Assembly (NCBI RefSeq): GCF_033118175.1
Contig: NC_083697.1
Coordinates: 21,860,001-21,924,000, forward strand
Length of the DNA: 64,000 bases
From: Dama dama
Taxonomy: Eukaryota; Chordata; Mammalia; Artiodactyla; Cervidae
Direction: 5' to 3'
Below, in pieces: positions 25,101-40,100 of this stretch (positions are counted from its first letter, which is position 1; each line of letters opens with the position of its first letter). The notes beneath the pieces were generated by a model that saw only the letters and a list, made by a program, of their open reading frames with translations, had not been told where the DNA came from and searched no databases. The translations under genes were made by a program, and so were the position numbers.

Positions 25101-28100
25101 TAAAATTATAAAATTTTGGCTGTGCTGGGTCTTCCTTGCCGCACAGGTTTTTCTCTAGTAGCGATGCATCTCATTGTGGTGACTTCTCTCATTGTAGAGC
25201 ATGGGCTCTAGGGCATGTGGGCTTTGGTAGTTGTGGTGTGTGGGCTCAGTAATTGTACCTCCAGGGCTCTAGAGCACGGGCTCAGTAGTTGTGGTCCATG
25301 AGCTTAGCTGCTCTGCAGCATGTGAGGTCTTCCTGGATCAGGATTCAAATCCACATCTGCATTGGCAGGCAGATTCTTCACCCCTGCACCACCAGGGAGG
25401 TCCTTATATTCTTATTTTATATGGGATTACAGTTAAGTCTTAATTGATGCTTTTGAACTGTGGTGTTGGAGAAGACTCTTAAGAGTCCCTTGGACTGCAA
25501 GGCGATCCAACCAGTCCATCCTAAAGGAAATCAGTCCTGAATATTCATTGGAAGGACTGATGCTGCAGCTGAAACTCCAATACTTTGGCCACCTGATACG
25601 AAGAACTGACTCATCGGAAAAGACCCTGATGCTGGGAAAGATTGAAGGTGGGAGGAGAAGGGGACGACAGAGGTTGAGATGGTTGGATGGCATCACCGAC
25701 TCAATGGACATGAGTTTAAGTAAACTCTGGGAGTTGGTGATGGACAGGGAGGCCTGGCGTGCTGCAGTCCATGGGGTTGCAAAGAGTCAGACATGACTGA
25801 GCAACTGAACTGAACTGAAGATTGTAAAAAACAACTTTCTAATATAATCTGTACGGTTAGATTAGTTGACTATAATTAGAGTATAAAGCAAAAAAGTCCA
25901 AGATAAATTAAGTGACCAAATAGATTTTTATTCACTTTATTCCATGGCTGTACCCAGAGGGAATATCTGAGCATGCTCTAATAAACTTCCATAAACTGCA
26001 CTGGAGTGGGGCACTCCTGAATTTTGTACAATTTATCTTTTATCCTCTAGTTTGTAAGATATTAGTAAGGCATCTAAGTGGAGCTTCCCAGGTGGCACGG
26101 TGGTAAAGAATTTGCCTGCCAATGCAGGAGATCCAAGAGACATGGTTTGATCCTTGGGTCAGGAAGATCCCTTGGAGTAGGAAATGGCAACCCACCCCTG
26201 TATTCCTGCCTGGAAAATTCTGTGGACAGAGGAGCCTGGTGGACTACAGTCCATGGGGTTGAAAAGAATTGGGCATAACTGAACACACACACAAGGCATC
26301 TAAGTACTTGCTAATTTTATCATCATATACAATTAACACCATGACAACCAAGTAATGAATCAATATGATGTTTTGTAGAATGTCAAGATGATCAAGTTCT
26401 GATAGATAGACTATCTTAGGCCAGAGAGAAGGAGACTTCACATATAGCCCTGAGGTGAGATAGTGAAAGTATATTGTTGGCCCTGCTAAGTAAAAACAAA
26501 CAGTTTCTGGTAGCTCTTACAAATTTGTTCTTGCACTATCATTTACTATTTATATTCTGCCTCTCCCATGAACCTATAAGTTTCTCAAGAATAGATATTA
26601 TTCTTTTTCATTTTTATTCCCACAATCTACATACCTGTACATAGAAAGGATATCTTAAGTGTTGGTTAAATGAATGAAGCAAATAACTCATTATCTATAC
26701 AAGCAAAAAATGAATAAGGCAGAAACTAGTTGATTTGGGACATAGGTGTGAAGTGGGAGAACATTCATAGATGGGCTTCAAGTGGTCTTTGTATATTTTG
26801 AGTATAATGTAAATAACTATTTGTGTGTGCATGCATGTTGTGGTGGACAGTCCTCTGCTGACAGAAACCAGTTTCGTCCTGGGTTTGGATCAAGGTATCC
26901 ATCCTAAAGGAGATCAGTCCTGGGTGTTCATTGGAAGGACTGATGCTGAAGCTGAAACTCCAATACTTTGGCCACCTCATGCAAAGAGTTGACTCATTGG
27001 AAAAGACCCTGATGCTGGGAGGGATTGGGGGCAGGAGGAGAAGGAGACGACAGAGGATGAGATGGCTGGATGGCATCACCGACTCAATGGACATGAGTTT
27101 GAGTAAACTCTGAGAGTTGGTGATGGACAGGGAGGCCTGGCGTGCTGCAATTCATGGGGTCGCAAAGAGTCGGACACGACTGAGCGACTGAACTGAACTG
27201 ATCTTTGATTCTAGGGAGGGCAAATTGCTACCCCATCATCAGAGTAGCATGATTGGCCCAAGTCACTCAAAGGAACTTGAGTTCGTCGTAGTCAGCAAGT
27301 GATCAAGTGGTAGACCCAGAGAATCACTCAGAATGATCAAAGGTGACCTAATGCTGGATTATGAGAGGAAGTGGAGATAACTGACCTCTTATCATAAAAA
27401 ACAGAGTCTTGTGAGGAGGAGCTCTTTTGCTCCTGTCTTTCTTCCATTGAACATATTTATGTGAAGACAAAATATTTGGAGCTCTGGAAGTCATAAAACA
27501 TCCAACATGTTGAAGATAGCAGAAAAGAAAGAGAAAGAGCCCTGGTTTTGGATAAAATGTTGAATCACTGTACATGACTGGAAGTTATCTACCTCTAGAA
27601 TTTTTTATATGAGATAATGTGTCTTTATTTTTTAAGCCACTCTTACATGGATATTTTGTTTCTTGCCAGGAAAATAATTTTTTAATAGACTTTATTGGAA
27701 ATGTATCTTCCATTAATTAGCATTTTAAAGAGACTGTGACATGTAAACTATCAAGTACCATTCATGTAATTTTTAAAAAGTTCCAGCTTACCTTGACAAA
27801 AGAGTAACATTCTTCACTGATGCTAATCCATACAGTAGCTTTTCTTTTTCTTGAGCTAATGAAGTTTTCTGGTATTGCTCAAGAGTGTAATTCCATGAAG
27901 TCTCATTGCCAGAGTTCTGCATACCATACCGATATACCAGAAGCCTGAGATTTACAGGAAGGCTAGAAGAAGAAACAGTGTTTCAGAGATTTAATTCCTC
28001 ATTTCTCAGTTTAAAGTCTTCTAGATATGAAATCATGGGAACAGTCACCTTACAGTCCCAGTTAGCCACTCCTGAAATAACTGGGAAGCATTGTTCAAGG

Positions 28101-31100
28101 CATCACTGTCTCCCATCTTGCACGCCAGTCCTAATACAGAGGCACGGAGTAATCTAAGAAAACAAACAGACACAGAGCTGGGGCCTTGAGCACTTTTCAA
28201 CATATCTTAACACACACAAATATTAAACAAAAGTTAATTTTTAAAAAGGTAAAAAAATTACTTTGTGAGGTGGTCTCCAATATCATTCCATCCCAGAAAA
28301 TCTGCAATGGGCTTCACTTGATCTCGGAAGTATTTCTGAAATAAAAGCACCATGTGCAGTGAGTAATAATTTACTATTTAGCAACAGTCTCCCATTTATT
28401 ATTATCTACAGTTCCCAGCGGTAATCTTTTCCCCTACTAGTTCAGAGAACTTTGGGCCTGTACTTAGGAAAGATATATATTCCAGTATTTATCACATAGC
28501 AATTTCACTTCAGTCCTGAACATAAGAACATTCTGGATCACTCTCTAATGTTTTATAGAACTTTGGGTCATCCCCTTTTAACCTCCACTTCTTAGCTGAC
28601 ATTTTAATAAATAGAATAACACCTGATAGACTTACCATACTGAAGATTGCTCAAGTATTAATGAAATAGTAACTAATATTTGTATATTGCCTTAAGATCT
28701 ACAAAGGATATTTATATTATATGATTCTTACTATCCCATTACCATGGGCAGTCAAGTACTAAAATCCTATTGTACAAAGAAAATAAAGAAATATGAAATC
28801 ATTTGTCCAATTTCTTCCATAAAGAAAATGGAAGAGCTAGAAATTGTAATCCAGAATTTGTTTAAAATTACAAGTGTCCTTGTAATCAGAAAGTGCTACA
28901 GAAATCACAAAGTCAAGTAAAGTAGTCTGAATGACTGTCATAATAAAATCTCAATGTGAAAATAACAGCAGTAATAATAAGGAAAATGATGTTATATTTT
29001 GATAAGAATAAATTCATTTTAACATAGATAAATCCATTAAAAATAGGATCTAGTTTGTATCTATGGTTTAAAACATTATTTGTTTTAAATAAAATATTAA
29101 CTATTGTATTTCTTCTAACACTAAAATACACCTTTAAGTGGTATACCGAACCAGAAATACTGATACACTTCAAGCTGAAAGAAAATAGCATCTCTTTGAT
29201 TTGATTAGTCAAGTCATTGTAATTTCCTTTGATTTTACTTGGCAGTCAAGATATGCTTTTGTGTTTCCCAGCAGCTCCATCTCTCATAAATCTTCCTATT
29301 CTACCAATGGGACTAAACATCTACTTTCATGAGCTATAGCATTAGCATTACCTCAATCACAGGGTATAGCTCTTTATCATCTTCAAACATGCTAATAATA
29401 TAGGTTACAGCTGAAATGACTCTGTGCCATGGTAAATATTCCTTTTCTTCTTTGAGATACTTGGTCAAGTTCAGAGCCTCCTTATAATTTAGAAGCTGAG
29501 CTCTAAGAAAGAAAAAAAAAAAATCCCACAGTAAATTAAAACCAATAGATTGGTTTCCTTTGACTGAAAGTACTAACATGGGCATCATAGACTTCAGTGT
29601 TAATGAGAATCCTTCAATTAAACAATTAAGAAAATGTATTACTATAAAGGTCCAATCAAAGAGGTTTCTTCACAATGATGTATTAGTGTTTTCATATGTT
29701 CAACGATAAAGGGGAAGACAAAACATTAAGGTATGCATTGAAAAATTGCTGTGGCAGAATTTTAGATAAAACAAAAGCCATTTAGTTGTATGGTTAATAT
29801 TGACAAATAGAAACTTTTAAACATTAGGTTCACTAGTTGATTTTAATATACAAATGCACCATTATAAATGTACCTTATTGAATTTTTTATATTTGATATG
29901 AATAAGAAATATAATAGTACTTGTGAATCATCAATTGAAACATTCAATTGAAATGTTTTAAGGAGTACATCTCCTTTTAATACATTTCCCAGTAATATTT
30001 GTAAATAAAAATGGATTTTGTTCCTCAAAACAATGTGAAATTACTATTGACACTTTAGTGTTTAAAGAGTCCAACTTATTCCTCCTTAGAAAAGATTTTG
30101 GAACCTTTTGAAATAATATTCTTAGAAATCTGTTATGCCTGAAATTTTAGCCTAGGTTTTGTAAAGACTCTTAGGTGGGAATCCTGTCTTTCCAAATTAC
30201 ATTTTGAAAGTTTCAGTTAAATAATAAACTTTAAATTACTGAGGAGTGAAAAAGCTGACTTAAAGCTTAACATTCAGAAAACTAAGATCATGGCATCTCG
30301 TCCCATCACCTCATGGGAAATAGATGGGGAGACAGTGGAAACAGTGTCAGACTTTATTTTTGGGGGCTCCAAAATCACTGCAGATGGTGACTGCAGCCAT
30401 GAAATTAAAAGACGCTTACTCCTTGAAAGGAAAGTTATGACCAACCTAGATAGCATATTAAAAAGCAGAGACATTACTTTGCCAACAAAGGTCCATCTGG
30501 TCAAGGCTATGATTTTTCCAGTGGTCATGTATGGATGTGAGAGTTGGACTGTGAAGAAAGCTGAGTGCCGAAGAGTTGATGCTTTTGAACTGTGGTGCTG
30601 GAGAAGACTCTTGAGAGTCCCTTGAACTGCAAGGAGATCCAACCAGTCCATCCTAAAGGAGATAAGTCCTGGGTGTTCATTGGAAGGACTGATGCTGAAG
30701 CTGAAACTCCAATACTTTGGCCACCTCATGCAAAGAGTTGACTCATTGGAAAAGACCCTGATGCAGGGAGGGATTGGGGGCAGGAGGAGAAGGGGGCAAC
30801 AGAGGATGAGATGGCTGGATGGCATCACTGACTCGATGGACATGAGTTTGAGTAGACTCCAGGAGTTGGTGATGGACAGGGAGGCCTGGCGTGCTGCGAT
30901 TCATGGGGTCGCAAAGAGTTGGACACGACTGAGCAACTGAATTGAACTGAAGTCGTACTGGTGCATTGAGTGCTATTATGTTTGAGATCATTTTTTGTGA
31001 ATGAGGAATAATGTAATCATATCTTGATTTCTCTCCTGAATTGATAGGATAAAATGGTATTGGAGATCTAGGTAAGAATAAACACTTTCAGCATCATATG

Positions 31101-34100
31101 ATTTGTACTAATGTGATATAATACAAAGTTTGTTTTCAGTTCAGAGAGCCGATTTCTCCTATTTTCTCAGATTTTGATCTTATTTGTTGTTGTTCAGTCA
31201 CTCAATTGTTTCCAACTCTTTGTGACTCCGAGGACTGCAGCACGCCAGGCTTCCCTGTCCTTTACCATCTGCTGGAGCTTGTTCAAATTCATGTCCATTG
31301 AGTCAGTGATGCCATCCAACCATCTAATCCTCTGTCATCCCCTTTTCCTCCTGCCTTAAATCCTTGCCAGCATCAGGGTCTTTTCTAATGGGTCGGCTAT
31401 TCGCATCAGGTGGCCAAAATACTGGAGCTTCGGTTTCATCAGTCCTTCCAATGAATATTTAGGGTTGATTTCCTGTAGGATTGACTGGTTTGATTTCCTT
31501 GCTGTCCAAGGGACTATCAAGAGTCTTCTCCAGCACCACAGTTCAAAAGCATCAATTCTTCAGTGCTCAGCTTTCTTTATGGTGCTAAAACTTTTTTATG
31601 ATCTTTTTAAAACAATTTATATTTTGGAGCATTCAACTTGTCTTAATAAAAGTATAACTAATATTGAGAAATGGAGTACTTTATTGAGAATGTTTGTTGA
31701 GTAGAAAGTGATTGTAGAATTTTATGTTGCAATTTGAAACTTGAGAATTTTCTAATTTTAATAATTCTCTAGTTTCCTGGATGGATAGAGCAACAGCTTT
31801 GTCCAGTCAGTATTTTCTTAGAATAACTCTGAATAGTTGTTGCTCTGAGGATCAAATTGGCAAAGGCTAATGAAAGTTTATGAAGAATAATAGGTAATTC
31901 AAAAACCTAGTGGGCTGTAAATTTATAGCAGGTGAAATTTAGAGGCCCATTTTATAAATATATATAAATATTATATATTTAACTGTTGAAAAATTGATAT
32001 CCTATCCTAGTGCCTTGTTTTTTCAACATATTTGATAGCTATGCAATCATTGCACTGGTATCACTTGTTTTTTTTAAGGCTGAGTCACTTGGTCAGAACA
32101 CTGGACTGAGAATGAATTGTCAATTATTATAGAGATAATATTTTGAGAATTAAGTTGATGCCCTTTTCATTTCCCACACATCATGCTACTGCTACTGCTG
32201 CTAAGTTGCTTCAGTCGTGGCCGACTCTGCGACCCCGTAGATGGCAGCCCACCAGGCTCCTCTGTCCCTGGGATCCTCCAGGCAAGAACACTGGAGTGGG
32301 TTGTCATTTCCTTCTCCAGTGTATGAAAGTGAAAAGTGAAAGTGAAGCCAGCCGCTCAGTCATGTCCAACTCTTAGTGACCCCAGGGACTGCAGCCTACT
32401 AGGCTCCTCCGTCCATGGGATTTTCCAGGCAAGAGTACTGGAGTGGGGTGCCATTGCCTTCTCCCACATCATGCTATTCTGTGGTATTCGATACTTCCAA
32501 GGAAGAGCAGTGTCTTCTAGGATCATGATTCTCAAGTTTGAGCATGTATCAGCAACATCTGGAAGGTTTTTTAACACTTGGGCCCCATCTCTACAATTTG
32601 TGACTCAGCAGGTCTGGTGTAGTGCCTAAGAATTCTCATTTCTCACAAGTTCCCAGCAATGCTGATACTACTGGGACCGTGTGTGAAGAATCAGTTTTTA
32701 GAACAAAGACATCTACAGTGCCCTTCCCTCCCAGGTCCCCTTACAGTGCTGTTTTGGCTCATAGCTGCACTTTTTCTGCAGAGAATAGCCCTTGACCAAA
32801 TACATCCATCTTGCTTAAAAGGTTATGCAACCCCTACCCCTGGTCATTGATTGTCTGATGCAGGAATGCAACAGGCCAGTCTGCTTCCCTCAAGCTGGGT
32901 CACTGTGTAGTACAATTCATGAATGGCTTCCTAGTGGAATCTGGCAAAGCTAGACTTGAGCCAAGACCGTGTCATCATTGCTCAGCTTTTCCCCTGCCCC
33001 ACCCTGCTTCTCACACTCCCTACCTCATGAGAGTCCTCTTTCAATAAACCACATGTTCATGAACCTCCATTTCAGACTCTGCTTTGAGGGAACTCAAGAC
33101 AGCATTTTTACTCACTTTGAGTCTCCAACCCTATTTATTAAATCTGTAGACCAACAGCAGTTCTGAAAGCCAGATTTGGTTGAGAATTTTCCTTATTCAA
33201 AAATCTTCCATTTATAGTTAAGAGTCCAGCCTGAGGAACTTTGATCCTAGAATTGACCTATGGTCTATTTTGTAGAGAGGATGGAGGCTATAACTTAAAG
33301 AAAGTTCCCACAAAATGCTATGAAGAAGAAAACAAAAAGGTCTTTTGAGGAAATGCGTGCTCTGTCTTGGGCCGAGGTACTCAGAAGTTTGGGGAATCTT
33401 GGAACAAAAGGTTTGGATTTGCTTTCCTGGGTGTGACCTGGAAAGACTGCACAGTCCTTCTCCAAGACGGTCGAGTTCAGCCCAATGTCTTACCAAACAA
33501 CAGCTTTTGAATGGAACAGTAGAAATGGTTGAGAGAGGTGGTTAGGTAGAGGGATCTGACCCTATGGTCTCAAGTTCAGCAAAGCCTTCAGGTGGTGTGG
33601 AGACTTCAAAACTTCGCATGTGTTTGGTCTCTCGACGTTAACTTTCTAATTAAATTCAGATTTCTGGCTTAAAACAGTCTCCTTGCAATCAACTAGATCC
33701 CTCTGGAGTCTTTCCCCAGCAACTCACTTCTCCCTTCTTTAAAAGGCAGTCCTCAACAGGGTGGGAAAAGTTACTTATCTAGTTCTATGCCGTGGTCTGG
33801 TCAGCTCTATAAAAAGCATCTATAAAAAGGTAATCTGGTGCGCCTAGAGGTCTGTAACCTTGGCATGGCTGATGTCCACTTTGTGGTCTTTATTTGCTAA
33901 CCTGGCCCTCACCTTGGACATGGTTGGAGCCACAGTACCGTGAAGTCTGGCAAAAGTCTGATTGCATCATTAGTTTAGGCGGCCCTTGAAACGGCCTTCT
34001 CTGCCATCCTTTGCTCAGCTAGAAACTCCTGCTGCCTCCCGTGTGCTGGCCAGCCAGCACTCTGCTTTCACGGGTGCCTCTCATGGCTTTGGCACACAGT

Positions 34101-37100
34101 GGGCTGCAAAGTACCAAATAAGCTATTGAAAAGATAAAACGCTACTGTAACAGGTAGACAAAAAAGGATTCTTTCTGTCTCAATTTTGGCAAGGCCCCCC
34201 ATACCAAGCCCCTTGGCCTATGCTCTAAAGTAAGATGTGGGCCCACCCAATCAGGATTGACACGGTCAGTTGTTCAGCAACTTTCTGAACTTTCTGTGAC
34301 CCTCAGCTGATAGCCCACTACAGCCTGGGAAAGAGACTGGAATGCCTAACAGGGAGAGAGAGACATTTTAGAAGAGGGCTTTTGGAGTAGGAAATGCCTA
34401 CCTACTCCAGTACTCTTGTCTGGAGAATTCCATGGACAGAGGAGCCTGGCGGGCTACAGTCCATGGGGTCACAAAGAGTCAGACATGACTGAGCAACTAA
34501 CACACACTTCTGGAGGATTCCATCAGTGTACGCAAGTGCTGTCCTCTCACGGAGGACAAGACTGTAAGATGCTTCCCCCCTCACACCCAGACTAGAAGAG
34601 GTTTTCATGGAACCACTTGAAGAGTTTTATCTGTGTATCCTGGAACTCATGTGGACACAGTGGCCCTGTATCTGATCCCCAACAAATCTAAAGGACGAGA
34701 GACTAGTTGACTACTGTTTTAACATCAGAGTAAAGAGATAGGACTGCATGAGGTGGCCCGTCTCTCCAGACTTTGTCAGGGGAAAGGACACGTGAATACC
34801 TGCTATAGACTAGATGTGGTTCGGAAGTTTTCACTTCCTCACCTCAGGGAACTGCAGAAGAAACACTGTTGGCCATGGAATGGGCCATAAGATAGCACAT
34901 ATCCCAAAGTAGACAGCATGTCAGGATCTCCCCTCGTTGGCCCCCTCTGTGCTCCTTGCGGTGGAGAATCAGAGGTGACATGGTAAGAAGCAGGAGCTCC
35001 ATGTAACAAAACGGAGAGATCAGGCACCTTGTTCTCATTGCAGAGAAACTAGCCTGAGTGGGAGCTGGGAGAAACTTTAAAGGAACTTAAAAACTTTGAG
35101 GGTATAACTAGGCAGGGCATATGGTTGAGCTGAACCTGTCGTGGGGACTCAAAGTGACTGGGTGAATTCTTACTCCTTGTCTTCAGCAGATGTGCCCAGC
35201 TGGAGAGCAGTTAAGAGTCCTGGCTCCTCACTTTTGGGGGCAGGGGAATCAAGAATATATTTATTTTTAGATCTGCCCTTTTACTGATGAAACATAATAG
35301 TTCATTTCTTTTTGAATATCAGAGTAGAACTGTGTGAATTCTAATCCTACCTCATGCACTTACCTATCTACGCATTTCTATTTTTCTCTGAAGTTTGAGT
35401 GATTTGGAACAGACTCTAACTAATACAGGTGGGGGCCTGTTTCTCTCTGAGTCCATTTTTCCTCATGTGTTGCAGACAGAAATTGGGTGATAACTCAGTA
35501 GCTCAGGCAATGTTTCAGATGACAGCTCAGGTATTTTCTGGATTGGTGCTGTGTGACTCTGCATGCTTTTTGACTTTCAAATTTGTTTCACTTTCTTCCT
35601 TTCTGAAGCTCTTCAAAATTTGATGGGGCTATGGTCAAGCAGCTGAACAAATGCAGGAAGATTGTTCAATTGTGTGAGTTATCCACTTTGTACACCATTC
35701 CTCAGAGAAAGCTGTTCAAGAGGCTTTCACTTCTTAAAGCAAAAGAACTGTCTGCATTGTGTTATGATGGAAATTAAACTATAAAGATACAAGATTCTAA
35801 GCTTTGGAAAAGGTCACGATCCATACACAGGAGAGTTTTAAGAAAAAAAAAAAATCTAATAGTCCTGTTATGCTTAAAAAAGTTTTGTTTTTTTTTTTTT
35901 TTTGGCCACACCATGCAGCTTTCAATTTCTTAATTGCTGGACCAGGAATTGAACCCATGCCCTCAGCAGTGAAAGTGCAGAGTCCTAACCACTGCACCAC
36001 CAGGGAATTCCCTAAAAGGTGGATCATTTTCTTTCACCATATCACCACTTAATTTTCCCAACCTACATAGTGCCAGGAACAGAGTAGGTGCTCAATAAAT
36101 ATTTATCAAATGAAGGATTGACATACCATAACATAATTAAAATAATCTGTTACATAGCCAGGAGATTAAACTTGGAGGTTCACCAAAGAGAATCAAGTTT
36201 TATTACCTACAATAGAGTCTAGATTACAAATTTAGAAGAGCTTTTCTAAAATGCCTGTCTTGTTTAGTTGCTAAATTGTGTCCAACTCTGTGCGATCCCA
36301 GGGAATGTAGTCTGCCAGGCTCCACTGTCCATGAGATTTCTGAGGCAAGAATACTGGAGTGGGCTGTCATTTCCTTCTCCAGGCTATCTTCCTGACCCAG
36401 GGATCAAACCTGTGTCCCCTGCATTGACAGGTGGATTCTTCACCACTGAGCTACCAAATGCTTCTTTGCTGCTGCTAATCAATGGTGGGTGCCTTTCGGT
36501 CAAGCACTATGATCTATTGGGCACTTCCTAAAGAATGGACAATGGTTGGGGTCCTTTGTGTACATTCTCTCACTTATTCCTCACAAGACTCTTCTAAGTT
36601 CATATCCATTTTACTAATAAGGAAACGAACTGAAGCAGAGACAAGTTAAGAAACTCTCTCAAGGTTATACAGAGCCAGGATTTTAATGTGTTTGAGAGCT
36701 TGTTTTTAATTCCCTATAAATTTCCCCCTTAAAAATGTCACAAAGGATTTCTAACTTGCAGTATCTAGGGAGTCCATGTAAAATAGTTCTCACATGCCTT
36801 TAGTGCTGTTATATTATCCTTCTAGCCATGTATTCAGTTCCTATTTAATGAGCATCAACCAGGGGCCAGGCACAGTTAGGAGCTGGGGATAAAATGAAGA
36901 GGAACATGATCCAGGTGCCTACCTTCATGAAACTTATAATTTGGTAGGTGAGATGGATAATTAATAAGCAATGACAATTAATATTATTGGAAACACAGGG
37001 GCCCATAAAAAGAACACCCAACTCAGAGAAGGGGAACTAGCATCTCATTGTCAGTATATTGCTTGTGTCTAAAATGAGGCTACTACAAAGCCAGAAAAGC

Positions 37101-40100
37101 AAGTTGGGTGTGCCCCTAGCTCCTACAGAAGTGCCAGAAATTCAAAAAATACTGGCCAAATTACTAGTTAGTCAATCTGAAAAATAAATCTCAAAGGTGC
37201 TATGGTTACTACTCTTACATTACCCCAGTCTATGTTGATTTTTTTTTTCAAAGTGTAGGTTGTTTTTTCCTAAGTGTAACTACCTTTAGGCCATGAGAAA
37301 AAATTCAAATTTTTGAAATGACACCTTAATTATATCAATCCTAGAGCACCATGTCTCATTCTTCTTACCCCAATGACCTGAATAATATTTGAAAATTCTA
37401 GCCATAAAATCTTACAGTGAGCTTGGGCTCACAGAGATGAGTTTATGAAACACATTGTTTGTCTTTTTATTAAATCAAATTATAACAGTGCACTTTTGAG
37501 CATTTGTAAGTGTTGCTCCTAATTAGCTCAAGAACTCAGATTAGTCAAACCTCACTTAAAGTCAATAGGGTAGGTGAGGTTTTGTGTCTGTTAAGGGCTG
37601 ATATCAGTATTTTGGCTATAAGGCTCATATATTAGTTTTAAAGAAGAAAGTTATGTAAAATAATAATGTTGTAAATAGTGGTTTTGGATACTTTAAACTA
37701 TAAATTAATACTCAAACTTTGTTGTAATTCATTTTAAAAGAAATTTATGACAAGATCCATAGTATTTTACAGAATTGACTCTCATTCTGAAACCTACCGT
37801 GCCAAGGCAAAAGCATCATCAATAAAACTTGCACGATCAGCAGAAGAAAAGTCCTGGGAAGAGAGAAAAAAAGGCAGGAAACATGAATCTTAAAGCAAAA
37901 TATACTGAAAAATTAATATCACTAAGATGCTATTCTCAGAACAAAAGTAAAACAATTCACAACCATTTCTACTCTTACCGTGTGGTGGAGGGAAAGATTG
38001 GTAGCTATCCATTCCCAAGTTGATACTTCATAATTTACACGATAAAACCCAATATGATCAGGGTTTATTTTGAGAAAAGCATTTCCACTATGAGTAGATT
38101 CCAAAGTGATTCCTGTGGTAGTAAATAAACACTAATGAGAAACATGCTGCACATACTGTAAACACACAGAAATTAGACTCAGAGGGCAAAAAGAAAAGAA
38201 ATGGTAGCTTCAAGAGTCAAGTTTGATATGGATTCAAAGCCCCAAAGTCTAATTCTTATTATTCTTATTGCCTAACTTTAACATGTCATTGTAGTGTGTG
38301 AGCTGAAAAAGAAATAAGTAATGTAAATAAGTGCCATGTAATTTGTGACTTATTATTATTTCTTACTGGCAGAAGCTTGTCATATGGGTGAAATAATTCT
38401 GTGCTTGTCAATTCCTCAATAAAAAAATTAAAAAAAAAAACCCAACAACACTTAAAGACAGAGAACTCCATGCCCTTTAGGGGTAATCCATATATTCTTA
38501 ATTATGATGAATTAATTACACAAAGAATATTCACTGGGATAGCTTGGGAAGGGGATAAAAATGTAAACATATAAAAGAATACTCTGGTTAATTAAAATCA
38601 ATATTCTAATTGATGGATATGGTGAGTACTAAGCAGAATAATGATTTGAGAGTCAGTAACAAATTTTTTTCAAATGTCAAGAAGGCTTGCAATAGGACTA
38701 AAATCCAAATACAGCATTTTTGATCTTGTAGTCCATTTCATACTTGTTCTCCCAATTTTATTTATTTTTGTAAAGCCTTCTACTTCCATATTTCAATTGA
38801 TTATATCAATGTCTTTTCATCAATGGATTTACCAAATTAACTTTATTTCTAAAGTAGTATTTAGAATTTACATAAGGCTCTAGGATATAGATTTTGGAAG
38901 CTCAACATTGAAGGAATAAAGATGTTTTAAGTAAAAACTACTCAAAATAAGGCAGGAGGAGAAGGGGTTGACAGAGGATAAGATGGTTGGATGGCATCAC
39001 TGACTCAGTGGACATGAGTTTGAGCAAGCTCCAGGAGTTGGTGAAGGACAGGGAAGCCTGGCATACTGCAGTCCATGGGGTCTCAAGGAGTCGGACACTG
39101 AGCTGAACTGAACTGAACTCCAAATAGTATTTATGCTCTGTATGACCAGTGTTTGGTTAGCATTACTCATACACATCTTAACTCCTATACTCTTGTCTGT
39201 ATGGGCAACATGCAATTTAAGTAATGATGTGGGAATACTTAGTATATTTAAATAACTTCAGATAGTTTAATGTAATAATAACATGGGGTATGATATTGGA
39301 AAATAGGATATGAGGCTGGAAGAAAAAGTGGGGCTTCAGTGTGAAGAGCCACATGCTGTATTAAGTCCATCTTCTGAGAGACGGTAAGAAAAGAGAAGAC
39401 TTTTAGACGGGTGAACAATATACTCAGGTCTGTTTCTAGAAAGATAATTTTGATGGTATTATGGGAAGGAGATATTGGAAGGAGATTCTAGAGTCTACTA
39501 TAATAATCTAGGGCAAGAGAAAATAAGGGCTTACCTTAATGTGGAGATGATGAAAATAGATGATGTATTCAAGAGACACATCACGAGTAAAATCAACACT
39601 ATCTTTCCTGACTTGATGTGGACAATTAGAGGGGAAAATGACGTGCATGACTGGATGAATCATGGTGTTGCCGTTACAGAAGGAATAGACGAAGATGAGT
39701 CAGTTTGGGAGGAAAGGTGATTTACATTTTGGAAGTGCTCACAAGGTTTGGAAGATATCCAACGACACAGTAGTTTTTCATAATACATGAGTAAACACTT
39801 CAACAAGACAATAAGTTTCTTCAGGAACATTCATAGTAGGTTCTTGACAAATTGTAAACCTTTACCTCACTCATGTAGTATTTATCTTTCTTTGTCATTC
39901 TCCCACGGACAGGTTGTTGAAAGGAAGCTAATCTTTTGGCAGCCATACACTTTGAATGTTTGTATCAGGAGGAGAGCCTCTTGCTAAGCACAGAGCCATA
40001 TGTTACAGGAGAAAGAGCATAAACTTTCGAGTCTGACAGATCTAGGATAAAATCTCTGCTCTCTGACTTACTAGCTGTGTGATCTTGGCCGAATCACTTG

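Noticed and set aside
30274..30843. 189-codon minus ORF, the longest in the window
   Set aside because: Antisense of the BovB copy at 30241-30950; its start (MSIESVMPSSHLILC) recurs at every such copy.
32700..33112. Possible endogenous retrovirus
   Set aside because: Only an LTR-like fragment is visible; no gag, pol or env reading frames nearby, so it is listed only as a low-confidence LTR.
34839..35038. Overlapping minus ORFs in two frames
   Set aside because: Both cannot be coding, neither is recognised, and no splice or promoter signals support them.
39475..39720. 81-codon acidic plus ORF
   Set aside because: No recognised relatives, no supporting signals, and it lies in sequence with the look of an old interspersed repeat.
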